Source: Clostridium sp. CAG:451 (GTDB lineage: Bacteria > Bacillota_I > Bacilli_A > RF39 > UBA660). From it: a DNA stretch of 41,634 nucleotides. A model generated the notes under the pieces. It saw only the letters and a list, made by a program, of their open reading frames with translations. It was not told where the DNA came from and did no database searches. Numbering within the stretch: position 1 is the first letter of the stretch; every line of letters begins with the position of its first letter. Both the position numbers and the translations under genes were made by a program. Below, in pieces: positions 1 through 8,239 of the stretch. The stretch spans positions 1-41,634 of the forward strand of contig FR901054.1 of assembly GCA_000438295.1 (NCBI GenBank). The letters are read 5' to 3'.

Positions 1-1
1 C

Positions 2-523
2 TGCGAAGGTTTAACAAGTCTAGATGTAAGTAAGTTTGATACATCAAAGGTAACAAAGATGAATGGTATGTTTTATAACTGTAGCAGTTTAACAAGTTTA
101 GACTTAAGAAGTCTTAATACATCCAAAGTAACAGATATGAGATGGATGTTCGATGGTTGTAGCAAATTAACAAGTCTAGATGTAAGTAAGTTTGATACAT
201 CGAAAGTAACAAATATGAGTGGTATGTTTCATAACTGTAGCAGTTTAACAAGTTTAGACTTAAGAAGCTTTAACACATCACAAGTAACAAGTATGAGTGA
301 AATGTTTTCTAGCTGTGGCAGTTTAACAAGTCTAGATTTAAGAAACTTTGATACCTCAAAGGTAACATTTATGAGTAGTATGTTTTCTTTATGTAGCAAA
401 TTAACCCAAATAAACGTTTCTGATAAATGGGTAATGGGTTCATCTACTCATGTAACAAATATGTTTTATAACTGTGGAACAAATCGTCTTATAACTCCTG
501 GTGGCTCTATAACTGTAACGTAA
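2..523 (+). CDS. BspA-like leucine-rich-repeat surface protein (DUF285), C-terminal part
   Basis: The reading frame is open from the first full codon of the window, so the 5' end lies outside. The visible 173 codons are almost entirely 26-residue units of the form MFxxCSSLTSLDLRSFNTSKVTxM, the DUF285/BspA-type repeat found in surface proteins of gut Firmicutes and in mycoplasma lipoproteins. Such proteins are usually secreted and thought to mediate adhesion; that role is inferred here. The last repeat is divergent (around a KWVMGSS segment) and the protein ends shortly after with ...GGSITVT. No LPXTG motif or C-terminal membrane segment is visible, so anchoring, if any, would have to come from the missing N-terminus. 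Confident on family, unsure on function. Confidence 0.85.
   Translation, partial: CEGLTSLDVSKFDTSKVTKMNGMFYNCSSLTSLDLRSLNTSKVTDMRWMFDGCSKLTSLDVSKFDTSKVTNMSGMFHNCSSLTSLDLRSFNTSQVTSMSEMFSSCGSLTSLDLRNFDTSKVTFMSSMFSLCSKLTQINVSDKWVMGSSTHVTNMFYNCGTNRLITPGGSITVT
59..448 (+). repeat. 78-bp in-frame tandem repeat within the BspA-like gene
   Basis: Equivalent ATG codons recur at 59, 137, 215, 293 and 371, exactly 78 bp (26 codons) apart. Units share long identical stretches such as the segment encoding LTSLDLRS, and the last unit is degenerate. More units probably lie upstream, since the window opens inside one. Confidence 0.9.
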
Positions 524-674
524 CTAATAATTTAAAAAATTATAAGATTAAGGTGTTAATGATAGTAAGACTAGTTGATAAAAAAAGTGTATATTTAAAT
601 TTGTAAAGCAGGATATGATGTATTATAGTGTTAGTTAATAACAAGGTCATTATTATTTTACTTCTTTGAAATAT

Positions 675-711
675 AGTGTGAAAGAGACAATTGCTTTCTT
701 TCCACTTTTTT
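675..711 (+). terminator. Rho-independent terminator after the BspA-like gene
   Basis: AGTG(T)GAAAGA (675-685) pairs with TCTTTCCACT (697-706), with one bulged base, followed by a run of T. It is about 150 bp past the stop codon. The rest of 524-774 is AT-rich sequence in which I see no gene. Confidence 0.6.
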
Positions 712-774
712 GTGACATTATTTAAATCTTTAGAAATAGAATGATTAATAATAAAGTTTTTTAATTATATTTTA

Positions 775-783
775 TGTTATACT
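775..783 (+). promoter_or_regulatory. Extended -10 promoter for the DUF975/CmpB-like gene
   Basis: TGtTATACT at 775-783 is an extended -10 element, 18 nt upstream of the start codon, with a GAGGTAGG ribosome binding site in between. No good -35 element is present at 16-18 bp spacing, which fits an extended -10 promoter. Confidence 0.5.
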
Positions 784-801
784 TTATAAGAGGTAGGTAG
801 T

Positions 802-2367
802 ATGGATAGAAAGAAAATAAAAAAGAAAGCCTTTAAAGACTTAAAAAGACAATATTTTAAAGCAGTATTAATTTGTTTTTTGTTTACTATTGTGTTTGGA
901 AATGGTTATACATTTGTAACTAAAATATTTCCTAATGAGACACCTAAAGAAATAGTTACAACAGTAGAAAAAGATAAAAATAATTTAAAAAATAAATCTA
1001 GAGATGAGATAAAAGAAGATGTTAAAATAAAAATAGAAAAACAAGAAACATCTAAACAAGAGAAGTATACAAGAGGGGTACTTGCTGTCTTTGCTAATCA
1101 AGTATCTTCATCTAAATCAGTGATAGTTGGTATTTTAAAAGCCTTTAATCAGTTATTATTTAAAGGCAATATATCTTTATTCTTTATATTACTATTAGGC
1201 CTATTTCTAGATATAATTGCTCTTCTTTTTATAAAAAATATTCTAGCTGTTGGTAAATGTAGATTCTTTATAGAAGGTACTAAATATAAGACGGTACATA
1301 TAGATAAACTTTTATTCATCTATAGAGTTAAAAGAACTATATCTGTTGCTAAGAGTATGATGTTAACTTCCCTTTATCAGTTTCTTTGGGATTTAACTAT
1401 CATTGGAGGGGTTATTAAACATTACTCTTACTTATTAGTACCATATATAATAGCAGAAAATCCTAATATTAGTGGAAAAGATGCTATTAATCTATCTAGA
1501 AAAATGATGGATGGTTATAAACTAGAAGCCTTTAAGTTAGAGCTTTCCCTTATACCTTGGTATATTATTGGTACTATTAGTTTTCAGTTTAGTGATTTAT
1601 TATTCTTAACTCCTTATTATCAAGAAGTATTAGCAGAGTTTTATATGAAAGTAAGAGATAATAGATTAGAAGAAGATGAATCTTTAAAAGAGTTATTAAA
1701 TGATAGATATTTAGATGGAAAATTAAGTACTGGAAGTTATCCAAGAGATAAGTTTACGATACCAGAAGTTTTACACCGTAAATGGTTAAAACTTGATTAT
1801 AAAAGAGATTATTCTTTAGTAAATATTATTTTGTTTTTCTTTACTTTTGCAATAATTGGTTGGCTTTGGGAAGTAGCACTTAGCTTATTTAGTACTGGTA
1901 ATTTTGTAAATAGAGGTACACTTAGGGGGCCTTGGTTACCTATTTATGGATATGGAGGAGTATTAATTCTTATTCTTTTAAAACCATTTAGAGAAAAACC
2001 GTATCTATTATTTATACTTACTTGTTTATTATGTGGAATAATTGAGTACTTAACATCTTGGTATTTAGAAGTTACTTATAACTTAAGATGGTGGGATTAT
2101 ACTGGCTACTTTATAAATATCAATGGAAGAGTCTGTCTAGAAGGATTATTAGTCTTTGGACTAGGTGGATGTGGTTTTACTTATTTAGTAGCACCTTTTC
2201 TAGATAACTTATATAATAAAATTAAACCTAGTATTAAGTATTTAGTAGCAATCATTTTATTATCCTTCTTTATTCTAGATAATATATATTGTCATAATAA
2301 TCCTAATATGGGAGAGGGGATTACCTCTTATAAAAATGATTGTAATTTCAAGTTAAAAATACTATAA
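802..2367 (+). CDS. Multi-pass membrane protein, DUF975 domain fused to CmpB-like (ABC-transporter type IV) domain
   Basis: 521 residues in two membrane modules. Residues about 1-300 look like DUF975: an N-terminal membrane segment, a charged loop (about 50-95), then helices with the signature pattern PYIIAENPNISGKDAI and SRKMMDG. Residues about 340-495 match the putative ABC-transporter type IV family (CmpB/DUF1113), with a GWLWEV start and RGTLRGPWLPIYGYGG. Both families are poorly characterised integral membrane proteins of Firmicutes. No ATPase partner is adjacent, so a transport role is only suggested by the family name. The gene has its own extended -10 promoter, and serS starts 25 bp downstream, so the two may be cotranscribed. 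Confidence 0.8.
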   Translation: MDRKKIKKKAFKDLKRQYFKAVLICFLFTIVFGNGYTFVTKIFPNETPKEIVTTVEKDKNNLKNKSRDEIKEDVKIKIEKQETSKQEKYTRGVLAVFANQVSSSKSVIVGILKAFNQLLFKGNISLFFILLLGLFLDIIALLFIKNILAVGKCRFFIEGTKYKTVHIDKLLFIYRVKRTISVAKSMMLTSLYQFLWDLTIIGGVIKHYSYLLVPYIIAENPNISGKDAINLSRKMMDGYKLEAFKLELSLIPWYIIGTISFQFSDLLFLTPYYQEVLAEFYMKVRDNRLEEDESLKELLNDRYLDGKLSTGSYPRDKFTIPEVLHRKWLKLDYKRDYSLVNIILFFFTFAIIGWLWEVALSLFSTGNFVNRGTLRGPWLPIYGYGGVLILILLKPFREKPYLLFILTCLLCGIIEYLTSWYLEVTYNLRWWDYTGYFININGRVCLEGLLVFGLGGCGFTYLVAPFLDNLYNKIKPSIKYLVAIILLSFFILDNIYCHNNPNMGEGITSYKNDCNFKLKIL

Positions 2368-2392
2368 TAATAAGTAATGAAAGGAAGATAAT

Positions 2393-3679
2393 ATGTTAGA
2401 CATTAAATTTATAAGAGAAAACAAAGACATAGTAAAAGAAAATATTAAAAAGAAATTCCAAGATGAAAAGTTACCTCTTGTTGATGAAGTGGTTGAATTG
2501 GATCAAGAGATTAGAAATCTAAAACAAGAAGGTGATGAACTTCGTAGTAAAAGAAATCAAATAAGCAGTGAAATTGGTTCTTTGATGCGTGATAAGAAAA
2601 TAGAAGAAGCTAATGAGAAAAAAGCTTCTGTTGTAGAAATCAATGAAAAGTTAGTTGGTATTGAAAAAAAAGAAAATGAGTTAGCTTTATCTTTAAGAGA
2701 AAAGATGTTAGTTATTCCAAATATTATGGATAAATCTGTTCCTATTGGAAAAGATGATAGCTTTAATGTTGAAGTAGAAAGATTTGGCGAAGCTAAAGTA
2801 CCAGAGTATGAGATACCATATCATGCTGATATTATTATGAATGTAAATGGTATGGATAAAGAAGCAGCTGGTCGTACATCAGGTGAAGGGTTTTACTATT
2901 TAACTGGTGATATAGCAAGACTTCATGAAGCTATGATAGCTTATGCAAGGGATTATATGATTGATAAAGGATTTACCTATTGTATACCTCCTTTCATGAT
3001 TAGAAGTGATGTTGTAACTGGTGTTATGTCTTTTCCTGAGATGGAAGCAATGATGTATAAGATTCAAGATGAAGATTTATATTTAATCGGTACTAGTGAA
3101 CACTCAATGATTGGACGTTATAAAGATCAAATAATTAAAGAAGAAGATTTACCAATTACTTTAACAAGTTACTCACCTTGCTTTAGAAAAGAAGGAGGAT
3201 CTCATGGTTTAGAAGAGAGAGGACTTTACCGTGTTCATCAATTTGAAAAAGAAGAGATGATTGTTCTTTGTAAGCAGGAAGAAGCGATGGACTGGTATAA
3301 TAAGATGTGGAAGTATACTGTTGAAGTCTTTAGAAATATGAATGTACCAGTAAGACAATTAGAGTGTTGTAGTGGTGACTTAGCAGACTTAAAAGTAAAG
3401 TCTTGTGATGTAGAAGCATGGAGTCCTAGACAAAAGAAATACTTTGAAGTTGGAAGTTGTTCAACACTAGGAGATGCTCAAGCGAGAAGACTTGGTATTC
3501 GTGCTAAAGGTGAGAATGGAACTTATTATGTTAATACCCTAAATAATACCGTAGTTGCATCACCTCGTGGTATGATTGCAGTAATTGAAAATAACTATCA
3601 AGAAGATGGAAGTATTATTGTTCCTGAAGTATTAAGACCATATATGGGAGGCTTAGAAGCAATTAAGCCTAAGAAGTAG
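2393..3679 (+). CDS. serS: Seryl-tRNA synthetase, archaeal-looking subtype
   Basis: 428-residue class II synthetase that charges tRNA-Ser with serine. Residues 1 to about 105 form the charged coiled-coil arm that grips the long variable arm of the tRNA. The catalytic core follows, with motif 2 SPCFRKEGGSHG and a motif 3 region TVVASPRGMIAVIENN. The core wording is unusual for a bacterial enzyme: it has TSEHSMIGRY, ECCSGDLADLKVKS and EAWSPRQKKYFEVGSCS where Bacillus-type enzymes have TAEVPL, CTGDLG and GSGLAVGR. The first set is what I recall from archaeal SerRS, so this gene may descend from a transferred copy. A GGAAG ribosome binding site precedes the ATG. No T-box leader fits in the 25-bp gap upstream. 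Whether a second serS exists elsewhere cannot be seen here. Confidence 0.95.
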   Translation: MLDIKFIRENKDIVKENIKKKFQDEKLPLVDEVVELDQEIRNLKQEGDELRSKRNQISSEIGSLMRDKKIEEANEKKASVVEINEKLVGIEKKENELALSLREKMLVIPNIMDKSVPIGKDDSFNVEVERFGEAKVPEYEIPYHADIIMNVNGMDKEAAGRTSGEGFYYLTGDIARLHEAMIAYARDYMIDKGFTYCIPPFMIRSDVVTGVMSFPEMEAMMYKIQDEDLYLIGTSEHSMIGRYKDQIIKEEDLPITLTSYSPCFRKEGGSHGLEERGLYRVHQFEKEEMIVLCKQEEAMDWYNKMWKYTVEVFRNMNVPVRQLECCSGDLADLKVKSCDVEAWSPRQKKYFEVGSCSTLGDAQARRLGIRAKGENGTYYVNTLNNTVVASPRGMIAVIENNYQEDGSIIVPEVLRPYMGGLEAIKPKK

Positions 3680-3760
3680 TATTATAGTAGATATAAAGCT
3701 AAAATATGATAAATTCTAATAATATTGTAAAAAGATGTATAAAAGGATAAATTAAGGAGA

Positions 3761-3809
3761 AGCTATCAGTAGAATAGAAGACATTCATTTGACATTGATA
3801 GCTTTTTTT
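3761..3809 (+). terminator. Terminator after serS
   Basis: AGCTATCAGT (3761-3770) pairs with ATTGATAGCT (3794-3803) with one G-T wobble and a 23-nt loop, followed by T7. The 3' half is also part of the next gene's promoter. Confidence 0.7.
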
Positions 3810-3817
3810 GATATAAT
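3789..3817 (+). promoter_or_regulatory. Perfect-consensus sigma-A promoter for the ankyrin gene
   Basis: TTGACA (3789-3794), 17-bp spacer, TATAAT (3812-3817). The -35 box lies at the loop/3'-arm edge of the serS terminator, and the terminator's T-run lies in the promoter spacer. Confidence 0.85.
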
Positions 3818-3851
3818 AAAAGCCGTCACGTAAAAAGTTGAGGTGTTTAAA

Positions 3852-4547
3852 ATGTTTTACGCGGAAGAACAAGCAATATTAGCATGTGAAGAGGATCCAT
3901 CCCTGATTTTTGAATTAATGAAGGAAGGACATTTCTATCTAGTAGATAACTTGTTAAAAAAGAAAAAAGTTAGTGTTGCAACTTTAGATAATGATGGTAA
4001 TAATGTTTTAATGAAATTAGCTAAACTGCATCAGTATGAATTGGTTTTTAAGTATCTAAGTAAAGATGAAGATATTATTAATCATCAGAATAATGAAGGT
4101 AATACACTACTACATATTTTGGCAACTAGAAATTATATGAAAGTTGCACCTATTATTAAAAAGCTAAAAAGAAATGATAATTTAGCTTGGAATTTAAAGA
4201 ATAATGAAGGAAAAACAATTCTTGATATAGCCATTGAAAAAGATAATTTAGTAACAGCTTTTAAGATTTTAGAAGATAAGAGATTTAATAATATAGACGT
4301 GATGAGTTTCTTATCATTTTATAAAACATTTATTAAAAGTAAAGAATATGGAAAATATACTAAATTATCTAATTTAGAAATAATGGTATCTAATTTAGAA
4401 AATAAGAATGAACTTCTTCCAATGATGGATAGGTTAGTAAATATGATTTTAGAAAACTTTGATCATATTAAAAATGAACTTATGAAGAATAAACTAACTT
4501 CAATGGATAATATCATTCATGAAGTATTGGTAGATGTTGAAGTGTAA
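3852..4547 (+). CDS. Ankyrin-repeat protein
   Basis: 231 residues, no signal peptide or membrane segment. Repeats are recognisable from about residue 45 to 145, with ankyrin hallmarks such as DNDGNNVLMKLAKLHQYELV, NNEGNTLLHILATRNY and NNEGKTILDIAIEKDNLVTA. The C-terminal 80 residues are helical and do not look like ankyrin. The family mediates protein-protein contacts; no partner is evident. The ATG at 3852 is chosen because a GTG nine bases upstream is part of the ribosome binding site TTGAGGTG. The gene has its own consensus promoter and is followed by a weak T-rich terminator, so it appears to be transcribed alone. Confidence 0.8.
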   Translation: MFYAEEQAILACEEDPSLIFELMKEGHFYLVDNLLKKKKVSVATLDNDGNNVLMKLAKLHQYELVFKYLSKDEDIINHQNNEGNTLLHILATRNYMKVAPIIKKLKRNDNLAWNLKNNEGKTILDIAIEKDNLVTAFKILEDKRFNNIDVMSFLSFYKTFIKSKEYGKYTKLSNLEIMVSNLENKNELLPMMDRLVNMILENFDHIKNELMKNKLTSMDNIIHEVLVDVEV

Positions 4548-4572
4548 AAATACAGTTTAGTAGAAAATATCG

Positions 4573-4602
4573 AAGTAAGTATTTACTTATTTCTTTTTTT
4601 TT
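4573..4602 (+). terminator. Weak candidate terminator after the ankyrin gene
   Basis: AAGTAA (4573-4578) and TTACTT (4583-4588) can form a short AT-only stem followed by a long T-rich run. The stem is weak, so this is tentative. Confidence 0.35.
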
Positions 4603-4666
4603 ATCTTTTCTTTAGCAGAACTTACTGTTATGTTATACTACTATTATAAATAAGGAGTGATTTTTT

Positions 4667-6358
4667 ATGATAGATAGTTTTCCATTTCTTAGATATTGTC
4701 AAGAAGAAGAAAAAGAAGATGGAGCATATAGAAAAATATTAGAAATACCAGAAGATAAATTAGATGATATTTATTATTGTTATTTGACAGATTTAATTCC
4801 CTCAATAAATGATTTATCTTTAAAAAATCTTTTAAAAGAAAAAGTATATAATAAATTATTGAATGTGGGAATAGTATTCTTTCGCTACAGTGATTCTTTA
4901 AATATGAATATATTTAATGAAGATGAGAAAAGAAAACTTATCTTAAAAGAAATAAAAACTTTCAATAGGCAAATAAATGAAAATGAAAAGAATAATAATT
5001 ATTTGATACTTTCAGGTATTAGAGGTCTATGCTCATTATTTACTAACTTTAATAATGAGTTTTCTAAAGAATATCTTAATGCAATTTTTGTTTCTATAAA
5101 CAGTTGTGAAAATATAAAAGATAAAGAATTATTAAATTATAATCTTTTAAAAATGATCGATAGAGTATTACCCTTAATCCATGAGGATATGCTAAATAAT
5201 TTTCCTTATAAATTACCCGAGACTTATTTAAAAAGATTAGAAATTGATAGTAATCCAAATTATACTAAGGATAATGAGAAATTATTTGAAAATGAAAGAA
5301 TAGGAATTGATGAAAAAATAAGTATTGGTTTAGAAGTGGAAGTTAACAATAATATTAATAATGATTTTTATATTTCTTCACAAGCATCTTATGAATCATA
5401 TATAACGGATACTGATGCTACAGTTCCTTTTGGTTTAGAATTTAAACCTCCGGTTTTTCATGATGGGGAAGAAATTAAAAAGATAGCTTCTTTCTTTAAA
5501 ACAATTCAAGATATTGGCTTTTATTATGATCAAGAAAACCATAATTGTGGTGGTCAAATTAATCTTGGATTATCTTATCTAGATAGTAAAGAATCTGTTT
5601 TAAATTTTTATCAAATATATTGTAATTGTGAAGAATTATTATTTTATATTTCTAATGAAGAAGGTCAATTATCGAGACAAGAAATATATAGAAATAGTAG
5701 ATTTAAGCCAATCTCAGAGTTAATAGGCAAAAGAATAATACGAGATACTGCTACTAGAGAAGAAGTATTAAATGCTTTATTTGTTAATCGCTCTGACAAC
5801 GAATTAGGGCTTTTGTATAAAAAAAATACAGTATGTATTAGGGATTTAAATGATAAAGATAAAGCAAGATTAGAATTTAGAATACCTAATGGAAGTGCAT
5901 CTTTTAAGGTTTGGAAAGATAATATAAGATTATATGGAAAAATGTTTGAAGTGGCTAAGAAGCTAGAAAATATTTCTAAGAAAGATTATTTAACTGAACG
6001 TGAGGAAGAACAGATGCAATCTTTTGTTTCATTGCTATATGATACATCTTTAGAAGAAAAAGAATATAATTTAATGAATTTATTGTTTGAAGATGAAAAC
6101 TTAAAGGAAATATATAATAGAAGATATGAAGCTACTGTTAGAGAAATAAAAAGAACAGGAACTGATTTATATGAATACAAATTTAAACAGGAAATATATA
6201 ATGAACCTGCTTTTTCATCAGTAGAATTTTTTACAGGGAATGAAGAAGATAGATTAAAAGCTTATTATGATCCTGAAACTGAAACAGTTAGAAATGTGAA
6301 TGAAGATATAGAAGTATTTGAAGAATATAATGATAAACATACTTTTAAAAATAAATAA
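4667..6358 (+). CDS. Putative amidoligase-like protein (ATP-dependent COOH-NH2 ligase fold)
   Basis: 563 residues, soluble. The N-terminal ~210 residues are helical and unrecognised. From residue 220 the order of motifs resembles the amidoligase (Amidoligase_2) family, related to glutamate-cysteine ligase and glutamine synthetase: IGLEVEV (220-226), TDTDATVPFGLEFKPPV (247-263), HNCGGQINLG (292-301, in the place of the family's CG-x-H-x-H) and RLEFRIPNGS (401-410). These proteins are thought to join an amine to a carboxylate on peptides or proteins. The substrate is not deducible, and the family's usual partners are not adjacent. A TATACT -10 box lies at 4634-4639 and AAGGAGTGA at 4652-4660 precedes the ATG. 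Identification rests on motif order only. Confidence 0.55.
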   Translation: MIDSFPFLRYCQEEEKEDGAYRKILEIPEDKLDDIYYCYLTDLIPSINDLSLKNLLKEKVYNKLLNVGIVFFRYSDSLNMNIFNEDEKRKLILKEIKTFNRQINENEKNNNYLILSGIRGLCSLFTNFNNEFSKEYLNAIFVSINSCENIKDKELLNYNLLKMIDRVLPLIHEDMLNNFPYKLPETYLKRLEIDSNPNYTKDNEKLFENERIGIDEKISIGLEVEVNNNINNDFYISSQASYESYITDTDATVPFGLEFKPPVFHDGEEIKKIASFFKTIQDIGFYYDQENHNCGGQINLGLSYLDSKESVLNFYQIYCNCEELLFYISNEEGQLSRQEIYRNSRFKPISELIGKRIIRDTATREEVLNALFVNRSDNELGLLYKKNTVCIRDLNDKDKARLEFRIPNGSASFKVWKDNIRLYGKMFEVAKKLENISKKDYLTEREEEQMQSFVSLLYDTSLEEKEYNLMNLLFEDENLKEIYNRRYEATVREIKRTGTDLYEYKFKQEIYNEPAFSSVEFFTGNEEDRLKAYYDPETETVRNVNEDIEVFEEYNDKHTFKNK

Positions 6359-6443
6359 GGGTTGGAAAAATAATAGAAAAAAGTATAAATGCTTAATTTT
6401 ATGATGCTTATTTGATATTTTAGTTACTAATATATAAAAAAAC

Positions 6444-6452
6444 TGGTATACT
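6444..6452 (+). promoter_or_regulatory. Extended -10 promoter for miaB
   Basis: TGgTATACT at 6444-6452, with only a poor -35 (TTACTA at 6424-6429, 17-bp spacing). It lies 18 nt before the miaB ATG, with AGGAGGTGA between. Confidence 0.55.
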
Positions 6453-6470
6453 ATACAGGAGGTGAGAAGT

Positions 6471-7892
6471 ATGCATTTACCAAGCTATAAAGAAGCAAAA
6501 ACAACAGATAAGAGAGAATATCAGGAGAAAAACTATAAATTAAAAGAAGAATATAAGAATAAGTTTTTAGGAAAAAAATGTTTTTTAAAAACTTATGGCT
6601 GTCAAATGAATGAACATGATAGTGAAATAATTACAGGATTATTAAAAGAATTAGGCTTTTCCTTTACTGATGATTATGAAAAAGCTGACTTAATCTTATT
6701 AAATACTTGTTCTATTAGAGAAAATGCTCATAATAAAGCTTTTGGTATGTTAGGAAGATGTAAACATCTAAAGGAAGAAAAGAAAGATTTAATGATTGGT
6801 CTATGTGGCTGTATGGCTCAGGAAGAAGGAGTAGTTAATAATTTACTAGAGAAATATTCATATCTAAACTTTGTTATAGGAACTCATAATATCTTTGAGT
6901 TACCAGATGTTTTAATAAAATCTATTGAAGAAGGTAAGATACAAATAGAAGTATATTCAAGAGAAAGAGAATTAGTAGAAAGTCTTCCTACTAAGAGAAA
7001 AAATAAGTTTAAAGCCTATGTAACAATTATCTATGGTTGTGATAAATTCTGTACCTACTGTATAGTACCTTATACAAGAGGTAGACAAAGAAGTCGTAAA
7101 AAAGAAGATATACTAGAAGAGATTAAAAAACTAAAAGAAGAAAACTATCAAGAAGTAACTTTATTAGGACAAAATGTTAATGCTTATGGAAAAGATTTAT
7201 ATGATAATTATTCTATGGCTGAGCTTTTAGAAGATGTTGCTAAGATAGGTATTCCAAGAGTAAGATTTATGACAAGCCATCCTTGGGACTTTACAGATTC
7301 TATGATTGATGTTATTGCAAAGTATGATAACATAATGCCAAGTGTGCATTTACCGGTTCAAGCTGGAAGTGATAGAATACTAAAACTAATGGGAAGACGC
7401 TATAATATTGAAAGTTATCTAACCTTATTCCATAAGATGAAAGAAAGAATAAAAAATTGTGCTATTTCAACAGATATAATAGTAGGTTTTCCAACTGAGA
7501 GTGAAGAAGATTTTCAAAAGACCCTAGATTTAGTAAATGAATGTAAATATGATAATGCCTTTACCTTTATCTATTCGCCAAGAGAAAATACTCCTGCTGC
7601 TAAAATGAAAGATGATATAGCACTTAGTGAAAAAGAAGAGAGACTTTATAAATTAAACGAAATAGTAAATACCTACTTTTTAGAAAACAATAAAAAACTA
7701 GAAGGTGTCGAAGTAAATGTTTTAGTAGAAGGCAAATCATTAAAGAAAAATGAAGAATACTTTGGTTATACTGATACTAATAAACTAGTTAATATTAAAA
7801 ATGGTAATGATGATATAATTGGTAAAATAGTAAAAGTTAAAATAACTGATGCTAAGACATGGAGTCTAGATGGTGAATATGTATCAAGATAA
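6471..7892 (+). CDS. miaB: tRNA-2-methylthio-N6-isopentenyladenosine synthase MiaB
   Basis: 473-residue radical-SAM methylthiotransferase that adds a methylthio group to i6A37 of tRNAs reading UNN codons. The N-terminal UPF0004 domain begins near residue 36 with CFLKTYGCQMNEHDS and carries its three cluster cysteines (TYGC, NTCSIREN, LCGCMAQ). The radical-SAM motif is CDKFCTYC followed by IVPYTRGRQRSR, and the last ~65 residues form the TRAM domain. An N-terminal extension of about 30 charged residues precedes the catalytic part, as in other Firmicutes. The ATG at 6471 is chosen because the GTG nine bases upstream is within the AGGAGGTGA ribosome binding site. The 3' end overlaps ymcA by 23 bp, the same neighbour as in Bacillus. 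Confidence 0.95.
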   Translation: MHLPSYKEAKTTDKREYQEKNYKLKEEYKNKFLGKKCFLKTYGCQMNEHDSEIITGLLKELGFSFTDDYEKADLILLNTCSIRENAHNKAFGMLGRCKHLKEEKKDLMIGLCGCMAQEEGVVNNLLEKYSYLNFVIGTHNIFELPDVLIKSIEEGKIQIEVYSRERELVESLPTKRKNKFKAYVTIIYGCDKFCTYCIVPYTRGRQRSRKKEDILEEIKKLKEENYQEVTLLGQNVNAYGKDLYDNYSMAELLEDVAKIGIPRVRFMTSHPWDFTDSMIDVIAKYDNIMPSVHLPVQAGSDRILKLMGRRYNIESYLTLFHKMKERIKNCAISTDIIVGFPTESEEDFQKTLDLVNECKYDNAFTFIYSPRENTPAAKMKDDIALSEKEERLYKLNEIVNTYFLENNKKLEGVEVNVLVEGKSLKKNEEYFGYTDTNKLVNIKNGNDDIIGKIVKVKITDAKTWSLDGEYVSR

Positions 7893-8220
7893 AGAAATAA
7901 TAGAGAAGACTAAAGAATTAGTTAAAACTATTAAAGAAGATTCTCTATATAAAGAATATATGGAACTAAGACATGAACTTAAATCTAATAAAAAAATAAA
8001 TAATAAAATAGAAGAAGTTAAAAGACTACAAAGAAAGTATGTTATGGGAAATTATCAGGATAAAGAACTACTAGATAATATTAATACTTTAACTAAAGAA
8101 TTAGAATCTATTCCACTATACTATATTTATAGTCAAAAAGAAGAAGCATTAAATAATAACTTATTACTAATAAAAGAAGGATTATCTTCAAGCTTTCATG
8201 ATATAGTAAAAGAACTGTGA
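7870..8220 (+). CDS. ymcA: YlbF/YmcA family protein (RicA-like)
   Basis: 116 residues, all alpha-helical, with the family layout: an N-terminal helix with KTIKEDSLYKEYM, a charged hairpin, and RKYVMGNYQDKELLDN. In Bacillus the YmcA-YlbF-YaaT complex supports RNase Y-dependent mRNA maturation, competence and sporulation. Position directly after miaB supports YmcA rather than YlbF. Its start overlaps miaB; ATG 7870 has GGAG at 7861-7864, but ATG 7879 is an equally possible start. The last codons form the left arm of a terminator and the TGA lies in its loop. Confidence 0.8.
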   Translation: MVNMYQDKEIIEKTKELVKTIKEDSLYKEYMELRHELKSNKKINNKIEEVKRLQRKYVMGNYQDKELLDNINTLTKELESIPLYYIYSQKEEALNNNLLLIKEGLSSSFHDIVKEL

Positions 8221-8239
8221 TTAGGGACAGTTCTTTTTT
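8208..8239. terminator. Bidirectional terminator between ymcA and the convergent membrane gene
   Basis: AAAAGAACTGT (8208-8218) pairs perfectly with ACAGTTCTTTT (8227-8237), 8-nt loop, T-run on both strands. The ymcA TGA (8218-8220) and the opposite gene's TAA (8221-8223) abut and lie at or in the loop, so both C-termini are encoded by the hairpin. Confidence 0.85.

Noticed and set aside
1..523. LPXTG wall anchor in the BspA-like protein
   Set aside because: The C-terminus has neither the motif nor a hydrophobic segment and basic tail.
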